In this document: piece by piece, positions 43,748-53,132 of the stretch
Position numbering within the stretch: position 1 is the stretch's first letter
How the letters are laid out: every line of letters starts with the position of its first letter
Assembly: GCA_001797335.1 (NCBI GenBank)
Contig: MGPE01000005.1
Coordinates: 1 to 64,000, forward strand
Direction of reading: 5' to 3'
DNA: 64,000 nt
Origin: Deltaproteobacteria bacterium GWA2_38_16
GTDB lineage: Bacteria; Bdellovibrionota; JACOXK01; 2-02-FULL-40-11
Notes under the pieces: generated by a model
The model's database searches: none
The model's input: only the letters and a program-made list of their open reading frames with translations
What the model was told of the DNA's origin: nothing
Made by a program: the position numbers and the translations under genes

Positions 43748-43998
43748 TTCCAGAGTTCTTCATCAATTTGATGTTGTTCTGCTAAAGCTTTTAGAATGGC
43801 TTTATCTTCTATCCACTGACCAGATAAATAGTCGAGGTCATGATAACGACATTCTTCTTCTCCGAGTCCAAGAGAGCGGGTGAGGGTTTCTAAGACCCAC
43901 GTATTTAAACTTTGGGCTTTTTTGTGTGCCAATTTTTTGATTTGTTTATCCAGGGATTCATTAATCCCACGGATAGTATATTGTTTTGAATACTTCAT
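43744..43998 (-). CDS. vapB: VapB-like antitoxin
   Basis: I start at 43998 (MKYSKQYTIRGINESLDKQIKKLA), 84 residues; an earlier ATG at 44031 overlaps the promoter -35 box. The N-terminal 45 residues fit a ribbon-helix-helix DNA-binding domain (YTIRGI strand, then two helices, AQSLNTWVLETLTRSLG). The acidic C-terminus (WIEDKAILKALAEQHQIDEELWK) would wrap the toxin. Located directly before vapC. Confidence 0.82.
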   Translation of the reverse strand: MKYSKQYTIRGINESLDKQIKKLAHKKAQSLNTWVLETLTRSLGLGEEECRYHDLDYLSGQWIEDKAILKALAEQHQIDEELWK

Positions 43999-44007
43999 TA
44001 TGCCTAC

Positions 44008-44036
44008 AGTATATTCTAAAAATGCATGCAAGTCAA
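44008..44036 (-). promoter_or_regulatory. Promoter of the vapBC operon
   Basis: On the minus strand TTGACT (44031-44036), 17-base spacer, TATACT (44008-44013). The -10 box is only nine bases from the vapB ATG, so the transcript would start within a few bases of the start codon. Confidence 0.6.
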
Positions 44037-44043
44037 GTTACTT

Positions 44044-44541
44044 TTAGTGTAGCTCGACTTCTTCTGGGGAAACGCCTTCTAGTTTGGCAATGGCAGCTCT
44101 CACACTTTCTAAATCTGGTCCGATGATAAAACGAACAAAAGCAACATCGGCTCCGAGGGCTAATAAATCTCCTCCTAAGACAGATAAAAATCCACTATTT
44201 CCATATAAAAAGGCAACATTTACTCCTGCTACGAGATAGGCATCTGCTCTCAATCCATAATAAGTGCCTGCGATATCTGATGAAAAACCAAAATATTGTA
44301 AAAATATTCCTTCTAATGCAGAAGCACTGGCTCCAATCCCAATTCCGGAGAAAGCAACTTTATAGTATGTAGGAGTATATCCATCGCTGCAATCCATTGT
44401 ACCGTATTTACCTCCACCATTAATGACAAAGAAGGATGTAACGCCATCTAGGGAACAGGTGAGTCGGGTATGCCCTGCATAGGAATAGTTAGAGATGAAT
44501 AGTGTTAATAGAACGAGACTTGATAGAAAGATTTTTTTCAT
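44044..44541 (-). CDS. Small secreted Gly/Ala-rich protein
   Basis: Start at ATG 44541 after GGAGGT; an upstream in-frame ATG (44601) is before the promoter. 165 residues: signal peptide MKKIFLSSLVLLTLFISNYSYA, then LTCSLDGVTSFFVINGGGKYGTMDC and repeated small-residue stretches (GIGIGASASALEG, FLSVLGGDLLALGADVAF). The layout loosely recalls DUF992 or DUF1134 secreted proteins, but the match is weak and no function can be given. Confidence 0.65.
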   Translation of the reverse strand: MKKIFLSSLVLLTLFISNYSYAGHTRLTCSLDGVTSFFVINGGGKYGTMDCSDGYTPTYYKVAFSGIGIGASASALEGIFLQYFGFSSDIAGTYYGLRADAYLVAGVNVAFLYGNSGFLSVLGGDLLALGADVAFVRFIIGPDLESVRAAIAKLEGVSPEEVELH

Positions 44542-44563
44542 AAACGATACCTCCAAATTCAAA

Positions 44564-44591
44564 ACAATATGTGATGGCATGATTTTGTCAA
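44564..44591 (-). promoter_or_regulatory. Promoter for the small secreted protein
   Basis: On the minus strand TTGACA (44586-44591), 16-base spacer, TATTGT (44564-44569), 23 bases before the ATG. Confidence 0.5.
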
Positions 44592-44651
44592 TATGTTTCA
44601 TTTCACTAAGCCTTGACTCTGTTTATTCATTTAGATAGTTTGAGAAGAATT

Positions 44652-46133
44652 ATGGAAGAAATTTCAGAACAAACCAAACAGCGGTTAACAAAACTTCAAA
44701 AAATAAAAGCCAAGGGGGAAAATCCTTATCCTAATGATTTTTTTCCCTCTGTGACAGCGCAAAAACTTCATTCTCAGTATGATGCTCACACCCGAGAGAC
44801 TTTAGAAAACAATAAAGAAACTTTTTCAATGGCAGGCCGCGTGTTGGGAGTGAGAGCGTTTGGGAAAGCCGCTTTTTTGCAACTTCAAGATCGTACCGGA
44901 AAAATTCAAGCCTATGTGGCGCAAGATCTTTTGGGAGAGGAAGCCTTTAAAGCCTTCATGGAGCTCATGGATATTGGAGACATTGTGGGTATTTGTGGCT
45001 CTCCCTTTAAAACCAAAACCAATGAATTGACGTTAAAAACTACTTCAGCCCGTGTGTTATCAAAATGCCTTCATCCGCTTCCTGAAAAATGGCATGGGCT
45101 TCAAGATATCGAAACCCGTTATCGCCAGCGTTATTTGGATTTAATTGTAAATCCAAAAGTGAAAGAAGTATTTCAAGTTCGTTCAAAACTTATTCAAGAA
45201 ATTAGAAATTTTTTTATTGCTAGAGATTATTTAGAAGTCGAAACGCCGATGATGCATCCCATCGCCGGTGGAGCTTTGGCCAAACCGTTTGTCACTCATC
45301 ACAATACGTTAGATATGGACCTTTATCTTCGAATTGCCCCAGAGCTTTATTTAAAGAGGCTTGTGGTGGGAGGATTAGAGCGTGTGTTTGAAATTAACCG
45401 AAATTTTAGAAATGAAGGAATTTCTATTCAACACAATCCCGAATTTACGATGATTGAATTTTATGAAGCCTATGCAACGTATGACCGGTTGATGAATCTT
45501 ACAGAAGAGTTAATTGTGCATCTTGCAAAAAGTGTTTTAGGAAAAGAAGAAATAACCTATCAAGGAGAAACAATTTATCTTAAAAAACCTTGGGCCAGAT
45601 ACACCTTAAAAGAATCGGTTCTAAAATTTACAGACTTTAAGGAAAAAGACTTGGATGATCCTAAAAAAATTATTTCTTATTTGGAAAAGGAGAGGGTTAA
45701 TTTACCGCTGAATCGAGAGCTGGGATATTTACAAACTGCGTTATTTGAAGCAGCAGTAGAGAAAAAACTTATTCAGCCTACGTTTATTTATCAATATCCC
45801 TTGGCGGTGTCGCCACTCTCTCGTAAAAACGATCAAGATTCGCAATACGTGGATCGATTTGAGCTTTATATCTATGGTCGGGAAATGGCCAATGCATTTT
45901 CAGAGCTCAATGACCCGATGGATCAAAAAGAGCGCTTTTTAAAACAAATGGAAGGAAAAGCCTCTGGCGATGAAGAATCTCATGAAATGGATGAAGATTA
46001 TGTGCGAGCCTTAGAATATGGAATGCCACCCACGGCAGGAGAAGGCATTGGTATTGATCGGCTGGTGATGCTTTTTACGGACTCTCCCTCCATTCGAGAT
46101 GTAATTTTATTTCCTCAACTTAAAAAAGTGTAA
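44652..46133 (+). CDS. lysS: Lysine--tRNA ligase, class II
   Basis: The ATG at 44652 (MEEISEQTKQRLTKLQKIKAKGENPYP) gives 493 residues; the earlier in-frame codon at 44613 would add residues without family match. Residues 50-150 are the OB-fold anticodon domain (SMAGRVLGVRAFGKAAFLQLQDRTGKIQ). The catalytic core has class II motif 2 (FEINRNFRNEGIS, HNPEFTMIEFYEAYA) and motif 3 (AGEGIGIDRLVMLF). It charges tRNA-Lys. It directly abuts the lolC/E-like gene. Confidence 0.98.
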   Translation: MEEISEQTKQRLTKLQKIKAKGENPYPNDFFPSVTAQKLHSQYDAHTRETLENNKETFSMAGRVLGVRAFGKAAFLQLQDRTGKIQAYVAQDLLGEEAFKAFMELMDIGDIVGICGSPFKTKTNELTLKTTSARVLSKCLHPLPEKWHGLQDIETRYRQRYLDLIVNPKVKEVFQVRSKLIQEIRNFFIARDYLEVETPMMHPIAGGALAKPFVTHHNTLDMDLYLRIAPELYLKRLVVGGLERVFEINRNFRNEGISIQHNPEFTMIEFYEAYATYDRLMNLTEELIVHLAKSVLGKEEITYQGETIYLKKPWARYTLKESVLKFTDFKEKDLDDPKKIISYLEKERVNLPLNRELGYLQTALFEAAVEKKLIQPTFIYQYPLAVSPLSRKNDQDSQYVDRFELYIYGREMANAFSELNDPMDQKERFLKQMEGKASGDEESHEMDEDYVRALEYGMPPTAGEGIGIDRLVMLFTDSPSIRDVILFPQLKKV

Positions 46134-47255
46134 ATGAATCTGGAAGCTAAGATTGCGGTTCATCAACTTCTTCGTGGGACCTCTTTTATTTCTTTTACGG
46201 CATGGATAACCCTTTTAGGCATTAGTATTGGGATTGCTTCTTTAATTGTGGTGATGTCGGTCATGAATGGATTTGAAAAAGAATTACAAGCCAATACGAT
46301 TCAAGCAGAGTCTCATATTATTTTATATCGAAAAGATAAAGGAATTGAAAATTGGCAGCAGATGAAAGCCAAAATTTATGAAGCAGATCCTTCTATCGAA
46401 GAAGTGATGCCTATTACTTATAACGAAGTTTTATTTATAAAAGAGGGGAGAGTCCATGGAGGTATTTTAGAAGGGCAGGAAAAAGAATTTTCTTCGGACG
46501 GGGCTTTTTTGGGAAAAGAATTAGCTCATAAACTTCAGGCTCGTCCCGGAGAAAATATTAAAATTTTATTATCTCAAAAATTAGTTGCCCTTAAAATGAT
46601 TAATACCTTTGATTCGGGTCTTTATGAATATTCTTCCCGGTATGCCTATGCACCGTTAAATTTTACCCAAAAAAATCTGGGATGGGGAAATGCCGTATCG
46701 GCATTTAAAGTAAAAGTGAAAGATCCCTCTCAGGTAAAGACACTTGCTCGAAAAATTAGAAACCACATCTCCTTTCCTTTTTTTGTGAGAACCTGGATGG
46801 ATATGAACCGAAATATTTTAATTGCTTTAAAAATGGAAAAAGTGGTGATGAGTATTATTTTAGGGGCCATTATTTTAGTGGCTCTCTTTAATGTGGTGAG
46901 CTCTCTTCTCATGATTGTGATTGAAAAAACCAAAGAAATTTCTATTTTAAAGGCCATGGGGATGCAGCAAAAAAATATTGCTCGGATTTTTTTATGGCAA
47001 GGAACCTTTGTGGGATTATCTGGGACTGTTTTTGGAATTCTTCTGGCATTAGGAATTTCATGGCTTTTAAGAACATTTCATTTTATTTCTTTAAGTCCGG
47101 ATATTTATTATTTATCGTATTTACCTGTGGAGGTGAGGGGAGTGGAGGTGATGATGGTTTGTATAGGAATGTTTTTAGTTTCGTTATGCGCTTCTATTTA
47201 TCCTGCTAAACGAGCGGCCAAGCTCTATCCAGTTGAAGGAATTCGATATGAATGA
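46134..47255 (+). CDS. lolC: Lipoprotein-releasing permease LolC/LolE
   Basis: 373 residues with one membrane helix near residues 20-45 (WITLLGISIGIASLIVVMSVMNGFE), a periplasmic domain (45-225) and three C-terminal helices (VMSIILGAIILVALFNVVSSLLM, LGISWLLRTF, VMMVCIGMFLVSLCA). The VEKTKEISILKAMGMQQKNIARIF loop is the cytosolic coupling helix of FtsX/MacB-type permeases. With LolD it releases lipoproteins from the inner membrane to LolA. Only one permease gene is here, so it may act as a homodimer (LolF-like). It starts one base after the lysS stop. Confidence 0.92.
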   Translation: MNLEAKIAVHQLLRGTSFISFTAWITLLGISIGIASLIVVMSVMNGFEKELQANTIQAESHIILYRKDKGIENWQQMKAKIYEADPSIEEVMPITYNEVLFIKEGRVHGGILEGQEKEFSSDGAFLGKELAHKLQARPGENIKILLSQKLVALKMINTFDSGLYEYSSRYAYAPLNFTQKNLGWGNAVSAFKVKVKDPSQVKTLARKIRNHISFPFFVRTWMDMNRNILIALKMEKVVMSIILGAIILVALFNVVSSLLMIVIEKTKEISILKAMGMQQKNIARIFLWQGTFVGLSGTVFGILLALGISWLLRTFHFISLSPDIYYLSYLPVEVRGVEVMMVCIGMFLVSLCASIYPAKRAAKLYPVEGIRYE

Positions 47256-47928
47256 TCTTTTAAGAGTTGAAAAATTGCATAAATCTTTTTGGATTGATCA
47301 TAAAGAAATTCAAGTGATTAAAAATGTTAGTTTTCAAGCGCAAGAAGGAGAAATGATTTCTATTGTCGGAGCTTCCGGGGCAGGAAAAAGTACGCTTCTT
47401 CATATTTTAGGGGCCCTAGATCGGCCGACCTCTGGGGAAGTATTTTTTGAAAATGAATCCCTCTTTCAAAAAAGAGATACAGAACTTTCTTTGTTTAGAA
47501 ATAAAAAAGTAGGGTTTATTTTTCAATTTCATCATTTGTTGCCAGAATTTAATGCTGTGGAAAATGTGATGATGCCTGCTCTTATTTCTGGGATGAATAA
47601 AAATATGGCGCGGGGTTTAGCAGAAAAAAAATTAGAAGAAGTAGGCCTTTCGCATCGCTTACGTCATAAACCGGGAGAACTTTCAGGGGGAGAACAACAA
47701 CGGGTGGCTATTTCTAGAGCGCTGATGCTTCATCCAAAGTTATTATTGGCCGATGAACTGACTGGAAATCTCGATACAAAAACAGGAGAACAAATTCAAG
47801 AACTTTTGTTAGGACTCAATCAAACCTATCGAATGACCGTGATTGTGGTGACTCATAATGAGGCATTAGCCCAAAGACTTCCTAAACGATTTCAAATGGT
47901 AGATGGAAATTTGCTTTACAAAGGATGA
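47248..47928 (+). CDS. lolD: Lipoprotein-releasing ATPase LolD
   Basis: An ABC ATPase of 226 residues from ATG 47248 (MNDLLRVEKLHKSFW); an alternative upstream start at 47233 lies deep in lolC. Walker A is GASGAGKST, the signature LSGGEQQRVAIS, Walker B LLLADELTGNLDTKTG, with a conserved H-switch in VVTHNEALA. It powers LolC/E-type release of lipoproteins. The start is eight bases inside lolC, and the two are followed by outer-membrane assembly genes. Confidence 0.95.
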   Translation: MNDLLRVEKLHKSFWIDHKEIQVIKNVSFQAQEGEMISIVGASGAGKSTLLHILGALDRPTSGEVFFENESLFQKRDTELSLFRNKKVGFIFQFHHLLPEFNAVENVMMPALISGMNKNMARGLAEKKLEEVGLSHRLRHKPGELSGGEQQRVAISRALMLHPKLLLADELTGNLDTKTGEQIQELLLGLNQTYRMTVIVVTHNEALAQRLPKRFQMVDGNLLYKG

Positions 47929-48001
47929 AGTGTTTGCTACGATCCACCAGTTTTATCAAAAAAGATCAATTATATTAAGGACTTAGTTGTAAAGAATAAC
48001 C

Positions 48002-50257
48002 ATGCTGTTGAATAAAAAAGTTTTTATTTTTAGTCTCCTTGTTTTTTCCCTCCACTCGCCTCTCTATGCAGAGCAAATTATTCATCGGGTATCTATTGAA
48101 GGAAATCGTCGAGTTGAAAAAGATGCGATTTTAAATCAAATTAAAACAAAGCCTCGTACCCCGTATTCTCAGGATCAAGTGAAAAGCAGTATTCAGTCCA
48201 TTTATAACTTAGGGTTTTTTGATAATATTGAAGTGGATTTAGTATCCGAAAAAGAAGGGGTTCATCTTATTTATCGGGTGTGGGAAAAGCCTGCCATTCG
48301 AAAAATTGAATATGAGGGGTATAAAAAATTAGATTTATCAGACATTCGGGCCGTTGTAGAGCTTAAAGAATATTCTATTTTAAATCTGCATAAAATTACT
48401 GAAACCAAAGAAAAGATTTTAAAACTCTATGAACAAAAAGGTTTTTTTCTGGCCCAGGTTAAACACACAATTACGGAAGATAAAAAAGATAATGAAGTAG
48501 ACCTTACCTTTCATATCGACGAACTGGATAAAGTTAAAGTCCGAAAAATTAATTTTATTGGGAACCATGCTTTTTCAGATGATGAACTCAAAGGCTTTAT
48601 GGCCACGAAAGAAAGTGGTGTATTTTCCTGGCTCACCAAAAGTGATAATTTTCAAGAAGAAGTGCTTAAAGGGGATATGGGAAATATCGCCTATTTTTAT
48701 AATATTAAAGGCTATGTAAAAATTAAAGTTGATCCACCGGTTGTCACCATTTCTCCAGATAAAAAATGGATTTATATTGTAGTCCCTCTTCAGGAAGGGG
48801 AGCTTTATAACATTGGCAATATTGATTATGCAGGAGAGCTTATTTTTTCAAAAGATGAATTAAAAAAAGAAAGAGGGATTCAATCGGATGCGCTGTTTAA
48901 TGGAGATATGCTTCGCCAGGAAGTCTTACGATTAGCCGATCTTTATAAAGATCAAGGCTATGCATTTGCAAACGTTAATGTACAATCCAGCACTCGGGAT
49001 AAAGATAAAAAAGTGGATCTCATCTTTGATTTTGAAAAAGGGCAAAAAGTGTATTTTGGAAATATTAATGTGGTCGGGAATACCTCTACCCGAGATAAGG
49101 TGGTCCGTCGCGAACTATCCATTCATGAAGGAGATTTGTATAGTGAAACCAAGCTTCGAAAAAGTATTGATCGGGTTCGGGCGTTAGGATTTTTTAGTGA
49201 AGTGACCTATACAAAACCTCAAGGAAAGAGTTTAGATGTGGTGGATTTAGAAGTCGCAGTGAAAGAGCGTTCTACGGGGGCACTGACGGTGGGGGCGGGA
49301 TGGAGTTCTGTGGATAAATTTGTGGCTAATGCACAAATTTCTCACAGTAACCTCTTTGGAAGAGGGCAAGAAGTCGCTCTCAATGCTCAGTTGTCTACCG
49401 GAGACAATGGAACGTCGACTTACAGCACCAGTTTTACGGAACCCTATACCCTAGATACGCTGTGGAGCTCTGGATTTGATGCGTATAATGTAAAAACCGG
49501 AACCACCAATTATGATGAAATAAAAACCGGAGGAGATGTTCGCATTGGGCATCCCATCGGTGAGTTCATGAATACGTATCTCACCTATAAGTTAGAGAAT
49601 ACCAGATTAAAAGAGGTTACTACCACCGATGATGCACTTATTCCCTCGCGGAGAGGGATTACTTCTGCGGTGGTAGGGACATTTATTTATGATGGCAGAG
49701 ATGATCGACAACGGCCCTCTAAAGGTTTTTATGAGACCTTTTCTACAGAATTAGCAGGCTTAGGGGGAGATTATCATTATTCTAAAAATATTTTACGTTC
49801 TCGTTTTTATTACCCCATGTTTTTTAATGGGGTGTTTAGAGTCAATACAGAACTGGGTGGATTACTTCCAACGACGAATGAAGCGGTACCGGTAGGAGAG
49901 CGTTTTATTTTAGGGGGGGTTAATACCCTACGGGGATATATGCCTCAATCCGTAGGACCGCTGAAACAAGATAAAGATGGAAAGTCTGTTTTGATTGGGG
50001 GAGATCGCGAGTGGTTTACCAATATAGAATATGAAATTCCTCTGATTAGTTCTATGGGAATTAAAGGAGTTACTTTTTACGACGCTGGAAATGCCTTTGA
50101 TGGCCTAGATATGGGTCGAATTAGGCAAGATATAGGCTTTGGATTTAGATGGTTTTCACCGTTTGGGCCCCTTCGCGTAGAAGTGGGGTTTCCGGTTAAA
50201 CCCGAATCGGGAGAGAAAAGACAAGTAGTCCAATTTGCAATAACACCACCCTTTTAA
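48002..50257 (+). CDS. bamA: Outer membrane protein assembly factor BamA
   Basis: 751 residues: signal peptide MLLNKKVFIFSLLVFSLHSPLYA, five POTRA domains (about 27-350; for example IEGNRRVEKDAILNQI, INFIGNHAFSDDELKGFM, VVGNTSTRDKVVRREL), then a 16-strand barrel. The VRGF-equivalent loop reads GGVNTLRGYMPQ. The final strand ends RQVVQFAITPPF, with a terminal aromatic, the outer-membrane targeting signal. BamA folds beta-barrel proteins into the outer membrane. Intergenic bases 47929-48001 hold no clear promoter. Confidence 0.97.
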   Translation: MLLNKKVFIFSLLVFSLHSPLYAEQIIHRVSIEGNRRVEKDAILNQIKTKPRTPYSQDQVKSSIQSIYNLGFFDNIEVDLVSEKEGVHLIYRVWEKPAIRKIEYEGYKKLDLSDIRAVVELKEYSILNLHKITETKEKILKLYEQKGFFLAQVKHTITEDKKDNEVDLTFHIDELDKVKVRKINFIGNHAFSDDELKGFMATKESGVFSWLTKSDNFQEEVLKGDMGNIAYFYNIKGYVKIKVDPPVVTISPDKKWIYIVVPLQEGELYNIGNIDYAGELIFSKDELKKERGIQSDALFNGDMLRQEVLRLADLYKDQGYAFANVNVQSSTRDKDKKVDLIFDFEKGQKVYFGNINVVGNTSTRDKVVRRELSIHEGDLYSETKLRKSIDRVRALGFFSEVTYTKPQGKSLDVVDLEVAVKERSTGALTVGAGWSSVDKFVANAQISHSNLFGRGQEVALNAQLSTGDNGTSTYSTSFTEPYTLDTLWSSGFDAYNVKTGTTNYDEIKTGGDVRIGHPIGEFMNTYLTYKLENTRLKEVTTTDDALIPSRRGITSAVVGTFIYDGRDDRQRPSKGFYETFSTELAGLGGDYHYSKNILRSRFYYPMFFNGVFRVNTELGGLLPTTNEAVPVGERFILGGVNTLRGYMPQSVGPLKQDKDGKSVLIGGDREWFTNIEYEIPLISSMGIKGVTFYDAGNAFDGLDMGRIRQDIGFGFRWFSPFGPLRVEVGFPVKPESGEKRQVVQFAITPPF

Positions 50258-50273
50258 AGGAGGAGATAATCGT

Positions 50274-50789
50274 ATGAAAAAAATAATCGTGATAACAGGA
50301 ATAGGGATTAGTAGTTTATTTCTAATCAGTGGATCGCTTCAGGCGATGAATGTAGGTTATGCCGACATTCAACAAGCCATTCAATCGGTGAAAGCCGGTA
50401 AAAATGCCAAAGAACGTGTTGAAAAAGAAGTTGCGAAACGTAAAAAAACTTTGGATAAGATGCGTGGAGAAATTGAAAAATTAGAAGCAGATTTTAAAAA
50501 GCAAGAATTGGTATTGAGCGAAGAATCTAAGCAGAAAAAAAGAGCAGAATATACAAAAAAAGTTCAAGAGCTTCAAGAATCTGTGTCTAAAAATCAGCAA
50601 GAAATGCAGCAAGAGGAGCAAAAAGCTCTAGCCCCTATTTTAGATAAAATGAGTGATGTGCTTAAAAAACTCAGTAAAGAAAAAGGGTATGATATGGTGG
50701 TCATGAAAGGGGCTCTTCTTTATGCCGAAGATTCTCATGATTTGACCAGTGAACTGATTAAAGCTTTTGATAAGGAATATAAGAAATAA
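50274..50789 (+). CDS. skp: Periplasmic chaperone Skp/OmpH
   Basis: 171 residues with signal peptide MKKIIVITGIGISSLFLISGSLQA, then NVGYADIQQAIQSVKAGKNAKERVEKEVAKRKKTLDK, a long helical arm of Lys/Glu coiled coil and DMVVMKGALLYAEDSHDLT strands at the end, as in Skp trimers. It shields unfolded outer-membrane proteins on their way to BamA. A strong AAAGGAGGAGA precedes the ATG; it is 16 bases after bamA, the usual bamA-skp pair. Confidence 0.93.
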   Translation: MKKIIVITGIGISSLFLISGSLQAMNVGYADIQQAIQSVKAGKNAKERVEKEVAKRKKTLDKMRGEIEKLEADFKKQELVLSEESKQKKRAEYTKKVQELQESVSKNQQEMQQEEQKALAPILDKMSDVLKKLSKEKGYDMVVMKGALLYAEDSHDLTSELIKAFDKEYKK

Positions 50790-51290
50790 GTGACTAAGTC
50801 TCATCAATTTACAGAGCTCTCTCCAGAACAAATTAGAGGGATTTTGCCTCATCGGTATCCTTTTTTGTTGGTGGATCGAATTTCAGAAGTGAAGATTTCG
50901 GCCACCTCTCCTGTGGGGGATCAAATTGTTGGCTATAAAGGAGTGACCCAAAATGAACTTTTTTTCCAAGGGCATTTTCCCGATCGACCAGTCATGCCAG
51001 GGGTTTTGATTATTGAAGCGTTGGCGCAGGTATCTGCACTTCTTATTTATCGGAATGTAACGGCGACCAAAGAAGATTTTCATTTGTATTTGGGAGGGAT
51101 AGATGGAGCAAAATTTCGAAAACCCGTTCTTCCTGGAAATTTATTGCGATTGGAAGCCACTGTCAAAAAGGTAAGTATGAAAAAGTTTTTTATGACTCAA
51201 GTAAAAGCTTTTATTGTGCAAAATAACAAAGAAGATTTAGTGGCTGAGGCTAGCCTTTCTTCTGCCATCGTTTTAAAGGAGCCTTCATGA
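50790..51290 (+). CDS. fabZ: 3-hydroxyacyl-ACP dehydratase FabZ
   Basis: 166 residues starting at GTG 50790, directly after the skp stop. [14 protein letters not shown] is the hot-dog-fold start; the catalytic histidine is in [15 protein letters not shown] and the glutamate in [13 protein letters not shown]. FabZ dehydrates 3-hydroxyacyl-ACP in fatty acid synthesis and competes with LpxA for the same substrate, which is why the two are commonly neighbours. It overlaps lpxA by four bases. Confidence 0.97.
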   Translation: MTKSHQFTELSPEQIRGILPHRYPFLLVDRISEVKISATSPVGDQIVGYKGVTQNELFFQGHFPDRPVMPGVLIIEALAQVSALLIYRNVTATKEDFHLYLGGIDGAKFRKPVLPGNLLRLEATVKKVSMKKFFMTQVKAFIVQNNKEDLVAEASLSSAIVLKEPS

Positions 51291-52204
51291 TGATTCATCC
51301 ATCCGCCATCATTCATCCAAAGGCAACCCTTTCTCCCTCTGTTGAAGTGGGGCCTTATGTGGTAATTGGTGAAGGAGTGAGTGTGGGAGAGGGAACCCAA
51401 ATTTTAGCCCATTCAATTATCGAGGGGCCAAAAGTCGTGATTGGAAAAAATAATGTGATTGGTCCTCATGCTCATGTCAGAAGTCATACACAGGTAGGAG
51501 AGGGAAATCGATTTCTTCCTTTTTGTGTAATAGGAGGAGAACCTCAGGATTTAAAATTTAAAGGAGAAGAATCCACTCTTGAGATTGGAAGTTTTAATGT
51601 ATTCCGAGAATCTGTAACGGTGAATCGGGGAACGGCCCATGGGGGTGGCGTGACCAGAGTGGGAAATCATAATTTGATCATGGCCTATGCACATGTGGCC
51701 CATGACTGCCAGATTGGAAATTATGTGGTGATGGCCAATAGCGTGGGGTTATCGGGGCATGTGGAAATTCAAGATCATGCTATTTTAGGAGGATTGGTCG
51801 GAGTTAGTCAATTTTGTCGCATTGGACAATTTGCTTATGTTGGAGGATGTAGTTCAACGGATAAAGACCTTCCTCCCTTTATGATTTCGGCAGGAGCCAT
51901 TCGAAATGATATTAGTGTGAGAGGAGTGAATGCGATTGGATTAAAGCGTCATGGAGTGGATCTTGAAGACATTCGTGCTTTAAAAGAAGTGTATAAGCTT
52001 TTATATGTGAGTGATTTATTGTTTCAAGAAGCGTTGACGATTGTTAAACGTCAATGGCTTCATATCCCCCAGGTCAAACAACTGGTTGAGTTTATTGAAA
52101 GCTCAACACAAGGTGTAGTCATACGTGAAAGAAAATCTCAAAGACAGCCAGAAGATCAATATTGCCGTGATAGGAGCGGGATATCTGGGGAAGTTTCACG
52201 CTGA
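51287..52204 (+). CDS. lpxA: UDP-GlcNAc (or analogue) O/N-acyltransferase LpxA, with out-of-frame tail
   Basis: LpxA transfers 3-hydroxyacyl from ACP to the sugar nucleotide, the first lipid A step. 305 residues, a left-handed hexapeptide beta-helix ([36 protein letters not shown]), the catalytic His in [11 protein letters not shown], and a helical C-terminus that matches the normal end at [14 protein letters not shown] (about residue 280). Some 26 residues follow (from ERKSQRQ) because the frame has no stop there and runs on over the next gene to TGA 52202-52204. The real end may lie at this stop, but the tail is not conserved. Confidence 0.93.
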   Translation: MMIHPSAIIHPKATLSPSVEVGPYVVIGEGVSVGEGTQILAHSIIEGPKVVIGKNNVIGPHAHVRSHTQVGEGNRFLPFCVIGGEPQDLKFKGEESTLEIGSFNVFRESVTVNRGTAHGGGVTRVGNHNLIMAYAHVAHDCQIGNYVVMANSVGLSGHVEIQDHAILGGLVGVSQFCRIGQFAYVGGCSSTDKDLPPFMISAGAIRNDISVRGVNAIGLKRHGVDLEDIRALKEVYKLLYVSDLLFQEALTIVKRQWLHIPQVKQLVEFIESSTQGVVIRERKSQRQPEDQYCRDRSGISGEVSR

Positions 52205-53132
52205 AAAATATTCAAAACTTCCAACCGTTAATTTAGTAGGCGTTATCGATCTTGATAAAGACCGAGCAACCGCTATTGCCGAGTTGCATCACACGCAGGC
52301 TTTTACCCAGTACCAAGATATTTTAACAAAAGTGGATGCGGTGAGCATCGCAGTTCCTACAGATCAGCATTATGCCGTTGCGAAAGAGTGCTTAGAAGCG
52401 GGGCTTGATGTCCTCATTGAAAAACCCATTACGCATAAAATTTGGGAAGCCCAATCACTTCTGCGTTTGGCCAAAGAAAAAGACAGAATAATTCAAGTGG
52501 GGCATTTAGAGCGATTTAATCCAGCGATTCAAAAATTGACGACTATTTTAACCCGTCCTTTATTTATTGAGTGCCACAGACTTCATTCTTTTGTTCAACG
52601 AGGAACGGAAGTCGATGTGATTTTAGATCTCATGATCCATGATTTAGATATTATTTTAAGTCTTGTTCGATCTCCGGTTTCTAAAATTCATGCCATTGGG
52701 GTAACCGTTTTATCAAATCATTTGGATATTGCAAATGTGCGACTTGAATTTGAAAGTGGGTGTGTGGCTAATATCACAGCCAGCCGGGTATCTTTAAAAG
52801 CCATTCGAAAAATTCGTTTGTTTCAGCCGGATTGTTATGCGGCAGTGGATTTTCACAAATCTGCCATTGAAATCTATAAAAAAACTGTATCTCAAGGAGA
52901 ACAACCCGAAATTTCTGGAGACATGATCGAGTTTGATAAAAAAGATGTTTTAGAAGAAGAAATTAAAGCATTTGTGAACGCTATCCAAACCCGAACTCCA
53001 CCCTTGGTGTCTGGAAAGGAAGCCTTAGAAGCTTTAAAACTGGCACATGATATTTTGGGGACCATCCGGAAATCTGCACATCAACAGTATCCCGATTTGG
53101 TTACTCAGATATCGGATTTTCGTTTGTTATGA
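52125..53132 (+). CDS. Gfo/Idh/MocA-family oxidoreductase, GnnA-like
   Basis: 335 residues, start GTG 52125, inside the end of lpx[20 protein letters not shown] is the NAD-binding Rossmann motif; VSIAVPTDQHYAVAKECLEAGLDVLIEKPI has the EKP motif of the family; VGHLERFNPAIQ and LDLMIHDLDIILSLV include the catalytic-site His-Asp. In Acidithiobacillus and Leptospira the GnnA member oxidises UDP-GlcNAc at C3 ahead of transamination by GnnB to give amide-linked lipid A. Its location between lpxA and lpxB supports such a role, but no gnnB is in the window. Overlaps lpxBK by four bases. Confidence 0.8.
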   Translation: MKENLKDSQKINIAVIGAGYLGKFHAEKYSKLPTVNLVGVIDLDKDRATAIAELHHTQAFTQYQDILTKVDAVSIAVPTDQHYAVAKECLEAGLDVLIEKPITHKIWEAQSLLRLAKEKDRIIQVGHLERFNPAIQKLTTILTRPLFIECHRLHSFVQRGTEVDVILDLMIHDLDIILSLVRSPVSKIHAIGVTVLSNHLDIANVRLEFESGCVANITASRVSLKAIRKIRLFQPDCYAAVDFHKSAIEIYKKTVSQGEQPEISGDMIEFDKKDVLEEEIKAFVNAIQTRTPPLVSGKEALEALKLAHDILGTIRKSAHQQYPDLVTQISDFRLL

